Shown here: positions 61,353-64,000 of the stretch, piece by piece
How the letters are laid out: every line of letters starts with the position of its first letter
Position numbering within the stretch: position 1 is the stretch's first letter
Source: Novosphingobium sp.
GTDB lineage: Bacteria > Pseudomonadota > Alphaproteobacteria > Sphingomonadales > Sphingomonadaceae
Direction: 5' to 3'
Length of the DNA: 64,000 bases
Assembly (NCBI RefSeq): GCF_027489515.1
Contig: NZ_JAIXZS010000100.1
Span: forward strand, 23,115 to 87,114
Notes under the pieces: model-generated
What the model was told of the DNA's origin: nothing
Database searches by the model: none
What the model saw: only the letters and a program-made list of their open reading frames with translations
Position numbers and translations under genes: made by a program

Positions 61353-62861
61353 ATGAGTACGTTTCGCCAAAAGGTTCAGGCCACGACGAACTGGGTGAAG
61401 CCCAATCCTGAGGATATCGAGGAGGCCCCGCGCAAGGGCCGCCGCGCCGCCGCCAGCCGCAGCGGCGGGCGCCGGAGCGCACCTGTCACCGCGCACCGCC
61501 TGTTCCCCGCCTTTGCCGCCGTGTGGTTCGGCGCGCTGTTCGGTCTTGGCAGCTTCGCGATCCCGAGCAGCCTGCTTGGCGCGCTGGTGCTGAAGACAGG
61601 CCTGCCCGCGCTGGTCCCCGCTGCCGCACCGCCGCTCGGGTTCACCGCACATCTTCTCGTTGCCATCCTGCTCACCGGCTTTGGCGCCGCGCTGGGTCTT
61701 GCGCTGGCGCTGCGGCTCAGTCCGCGCGGCGCGGCCAAGGCCGCTCCGGCCGATGCTGTCGTGGTCGCTGCTGCCGAACCCGAAGCCGACGAGGCCTACA
61801 AGGTGCGCGCCCGCGATGCGCACCCTGATGCGCCGCCGCGTCGTCCGCTGGTGCTGACCGAAGCCTTTGCCGATCCGCTGGTTGATGAGCCTGAGCCTGC
61901 GGCACCGCTGCTGCGCCGCAAGCCCGGCCTTTCGGATGCCGAGCCGATGAGCGATGGCGGCCCGTGGATTCCCGAGTTCACGCCGGGCGGGGCGGGCGCT
62001 CCCCGTCCGCTCGATCTTTCTGCGCTCGATCTAGCCGCGCTCGATCAGGCGGAACCGCTTCCGGAACCGGTCGAGGCGCCCGTTGTCGCCGAACTGCAGG
62101 TGGAAGCGCTGGACGATGCCGAGCCCGCCGAACCCGAACCGGCGCCGCAGCCCGCGCTGCTCGCCGCGCCCGAGTCGCTGCTTGAAACCGAAGCGCCTAC
62201 CCCCGCAGCGCCAGCGCTGATCGCTGCCACGCCGCAGCTTCCCGCAGGCTTTGCTGCCGCGCTGCCTGATGTGGCCGATGGCTCGTGGTCGCCTGTTGCG
62301 GGTGCGCCGCTTGAAAGTCTGGGCCTTGTTCAGCTGATCGAGCGCCTCGCGCTGGCCATCGCCGCGCAGAAGGCCTCCAATGTGGCGGTAGTCGAGGCAC
62401 ATGCCACGATGGAAGCCGCTGCCGAGCCCCAGCCCCAGACCCAGCCCGCGCCGCAGGCGCAAACCGAACCCGAGTTCGAACCTGGCCCGTTCTCGCGGCC
62501 TCAGCCGGGTGACATTGCGCCCGATGCCGCGAGCACGGCGGAAAGCGCCGCAGCTGGCACAGCGCGCGAGGCGATCCTGCGCCGCCTTGGCGCACTTGTT
62601 GCCGGTGAAGGGGCCGGTGACATGGAGCGGACCGATGCAGGCGCGCCGGCGTTCGCCCGTCCCGCGGCAACCACCTCTGCCGCGCGCGGTACCGTGCCGA
62701 CGGAGGCCGTCGTGCCGCTGCGGCCCTCCCAGTCAGCGACTGCACCGTTCGCTGCGGCCGCACCGGGCGCAATCTCGCCCGCCAGCACGAATGCGACCGA
62801 TACCGACGAGGCCCTGCGCTCCGCGCTCGCCACCCTGCAGCGGATGACCGCGCGCGGTTGA
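61353..62861 (+). CDS. Alanine/proline-rich membrane protein of unknown function
   Basis: About 502 residues. A basic N-terminus (RKGRRAAASRSGGRR) is followed by two membrane helices (AFAAVWFGALFGLGSFAIPS at about 57-76; HLLVAILLTGFGAALGLALA at about 105-124) and a long acidic, Pro/Ala/Glu-rich tail. Near residue 330 is a short helical motif LESLGLVQLIERLALAIAAQ that looks conserved in form. ATG 61353 follows CGCACC, without a good ribosome site. No domain is recognised. It may be a scaffold in the envelope. The composition resembles low-complexity sphingomonad proteins. Confidence 0.7.
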   Translation: MSTFRQKVQATTNWVKPNPEDIEEAPRKGRRAAASRSGGRRSAPVTAHRLFPAFAAVWFGALFGLGSFAIPSSLLGALVLKTGLPALVPAAAPPLGFTAHLLVAILLTGFGAALGLALALRLSPRGAAKAAPADAVVVAAAEPEADEAYKVRARDAHPDAPPRRPLVLTEAFADPLVDEPEPAAPLLRRKPGLSDAEPMSDGGPWIPEFTPGGAGAPRPLDLSALDLAALDQAEPLPEPVEAPVVAELQVEALDDAEPAEPEPAPQPALLAAPESLLETEAPTPAAPALIAATPQLPAGFAAALPDVADGSWSPVAGAPLESLGLVQLIERLALAIAAQKASNVAVVEAHATMEAAAEPQPQTQPAPQAQTEPEFEPGPFSRPQPGDIAPDAASTAESAAAGTAREAILRRLGALVAGEGAGDMERTDAGAPAFARPAATTSAARGTVPTEAVVPLRPSQSATAPFAAAAPGAISPASTNATDTDEALRSALATLQRMTARG

Positions 62862-63107
62862 CGCTACGGAAAGCGTGTCTGCCATGCCCGAATAGGGACT
62901 GGGTCGGCTCTGCATCCGTATTTCCGGACAAGGCGCCCTCAGACCATTCGGGCAATTCATCCGGCGCCATTGCAAAATAACTTTCCTGCAGTCATGGGGG
63001 GATTCCGCGCAACTTTCGTTGTCCTCAGGACGGCGTGATTCGCGCTGGGCGTATCAACCGACGTCGTACCCGGTGGGTCGGCGACCGATTGCAGGGCGAT
63101 TTTCGAG

Positions 63108-64000
63108 ATGGGTTTTCCGCAGGTTCAGGGCCTTTACGATCCGCGCAACGAACATGACGCATGTGGCGTCGGCTTCGTCGCGCATATCAAAGGCATCAAA
63201 AGCCACGGAATTATCGAGCAAGCGCTCGAGATCCTGCGCAATCTTGATCACCGCGGCGCGGTCGGCGCAGATCCGCTGCTGGGCGATGGCGCCGGCATCC
63301 TGATCCAGATCCCCGATGCGCTGCTGCGCCGCTGGGCCGAAGCCGAAGGCAAGGACCTGCCCGCACCCGGCGATTATGCCGTTGCGATGTGCTTCCTGCC
63401 GCAGGACGAGCCCGCGCGCGACTTCGTGATCGAAGTGTTCGAGAAGTTCATCGCCAAGGAAGGCCAGCACCTCATCGGCTGGCGCGATGTGCCGACCACG
63501 CTTGATGGTCTCGGCAAGACGGTGATCGAGCAGATGCCCGTGATCCGCCAGTGCCTGATCCGTCGCGGCGAGAACTGCCCGGATCAGGACGCGTTCGAGC
63601 GCAAGCTGCTGGCCATCCGCAAGCAGACGCAGAACCCGCTTGCCGCGATGGCGGAGAAGCACGGGCTTCCGGGCGTCACGCAGCTCTACATGCCCAGCTT
63701 CTCGTCGCGCACCGTGGTCTACAAGGGCCTGCTGCTCGCCGATCAGGTCGGCTCGTTCTACGATGACCTGCGTGATCCGCTGTGCGTTTCTGCGCTCGGC
63801 CTTGTTCACCAGCGCTTCTCGACCAACACCTTCCCCAGCTGGAAGCTGGCGCACCCCTACCGGTTCATCGCCCACAACGGCGAGATCAACACCGTGCGCG
63901 GCAACGTCAACTGGATGAACGCGCGCCGCCGCACCATGGAATCGGAGCTGCTCGGCCCCGATCTCGACAAGATGTGGCCGCTGATCCCGCACGGCCAGTC
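63108..64000 (+). CDS. gltB: Glutamate synthase large subunit (3' end beyond window)
   Basis: N-terminal glutaminase part of NADPH-dependent glutamate synthase. The frame from ATG 63108 runs open to the window end. After an 18-residue propeptide the nucleophile Cys19 is in YDPRNEHDACGVGFVAHIKG; LDHRGAVGADPLLGDGAGIL and LGLVHQRFSTNTFPSW, then FIAHNGEINTVRGNVNWMNA, are the Ntn-hydrolase hallmarks. GltB is about 1500 residues, so roughly a fifth is visible. The 245 bp upstream is non-coding. Confidence 0.96.
   Translation, partial: MGFPQVQGLYDPRNEHDACGVGFVAHIKGIKSHGIIEQALEILRNLDHRGAVGADPLLGDGAGILIQIPDALLRRWAEAEGKDLPAPGDYAVAMCFLPQDEPARDFVIEVFEKFIAKEGQHLIGWRDVPTTLDGLGKTVIEQMPVIRQCLIRRGENCPDQDAFERKLLAIRKQTQNPLAAMAEKHGLPGVTQLYMPSFSSRTVVYKGLLLADQVGSFYDDLRDPLCVSALGLVHQRFSTNTFPSWKLAHPYRFIAHNGEINTVRGNVNWMNARRRTMESELLGPDLDKMWPLIPHGQ

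Noticed and set aside
1..64000. tRNA, rRNA, CRISPR array, prophage or integrase
   Set aside because: No cloverleaf-like sequence, array of spaced direct repeats or recombinase motif was seen; the gaps are too short or contain only palindromic elements.

Overview
The window is about 64 kb of very GC-rich, densely packed chromosome with short gaps, many 4-base start/stop overlaps and frequent GTG/TTG starts. Gene content fits an alphaproteobacterium of the sphingomonad type: a bioBFDA operon, soluble FdsGBAD formate dehydrogenase, an exosortase A-type glycosyltransferase and polymerase/ligase pair, PHA metabolism genes, and KpsMTE-like polysaccharide export. I cannot name the species. No rRNA, tRNA, CRISPR array, prophage or transposase gene was seen.

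Layout. 0-6.2 kb: a LysR regulator (cut by the window edge), type II NADH dehydrogenase, an ECF-like sigma factor, a small TonB-domain protein, a cyclophilin and a lipoprotein glycosidase. 6.3-10.4 kb: biotin operon bioB-bioF-bioD-bioA on the minus strand. 10.9-33.1 kb: a large surface-polysaccharide locus. It makes uronic-acid nucleotide sugars (UDP-sugar 6-dehydrogenase, UDP-glucuronate 4-epimerase-like), has two GT4 glycosyltransferases, two sulfotransferase-fold proteins, a methyltransferase, two paralogous SGNH-like proteins with TPR tails, a TPR protein with an LpxL-like acyltransferase domain, and an export operon (OPX lipoprotein, ABC-2 permease, KpsT-like ATPase homologue, KpsE-like PCP). 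The ATPase homologue has lost nearly every catalytic motif, the most unusual point in the window. 33.2-40.5 kb: LysR regulator plus fdsG-fdsB-mobA-fdsA-fdsD-fdhD, a self-contained NAD-dependent formate dehydrogenase operon with its cofactor maturation genes. 40.6-43.7 kb: TonB, GDP-mannose synthesis (manC, manA) and a DUF2721 membrane protein.

43.8-57.2 kb: housekeeping genes (ribA, xth, lolA, rpmG, ppk2, phhA, uppP, an M13 peptidase, an MsbA-like ABC exporter, PHB depolymerase, GT2, MaoC hydratase). Between uppP and the peptidase lie two gene-free palindromic elements: a 269-bp element with perfect 30-bp terminal inverted repeats and several nested hairpins, and a 129-bp REP/BIME-like element. 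57.3-62.9 kb: a second polysaccharide block with an acyltransferase, an O-antigen polymerase/ligase, an unlisted 57-residue membrane protein, an exosortase A-associated glycosyltransferase and a sphingomonad-like membrane protein. The window ends inside gltB.

The genes together suggest an acidic, probably sulfated and acylated surface polysaccharide (uronate, mannose and sulfate genes) exported by an ABC-type OPX/PCP system. Undecaprenyl phosphate recycling (uppP) and outer-membrane lipoprotein transport (lolA) are encoded nearby. Functional statements rest on motif recognition by eye; no database search was run.
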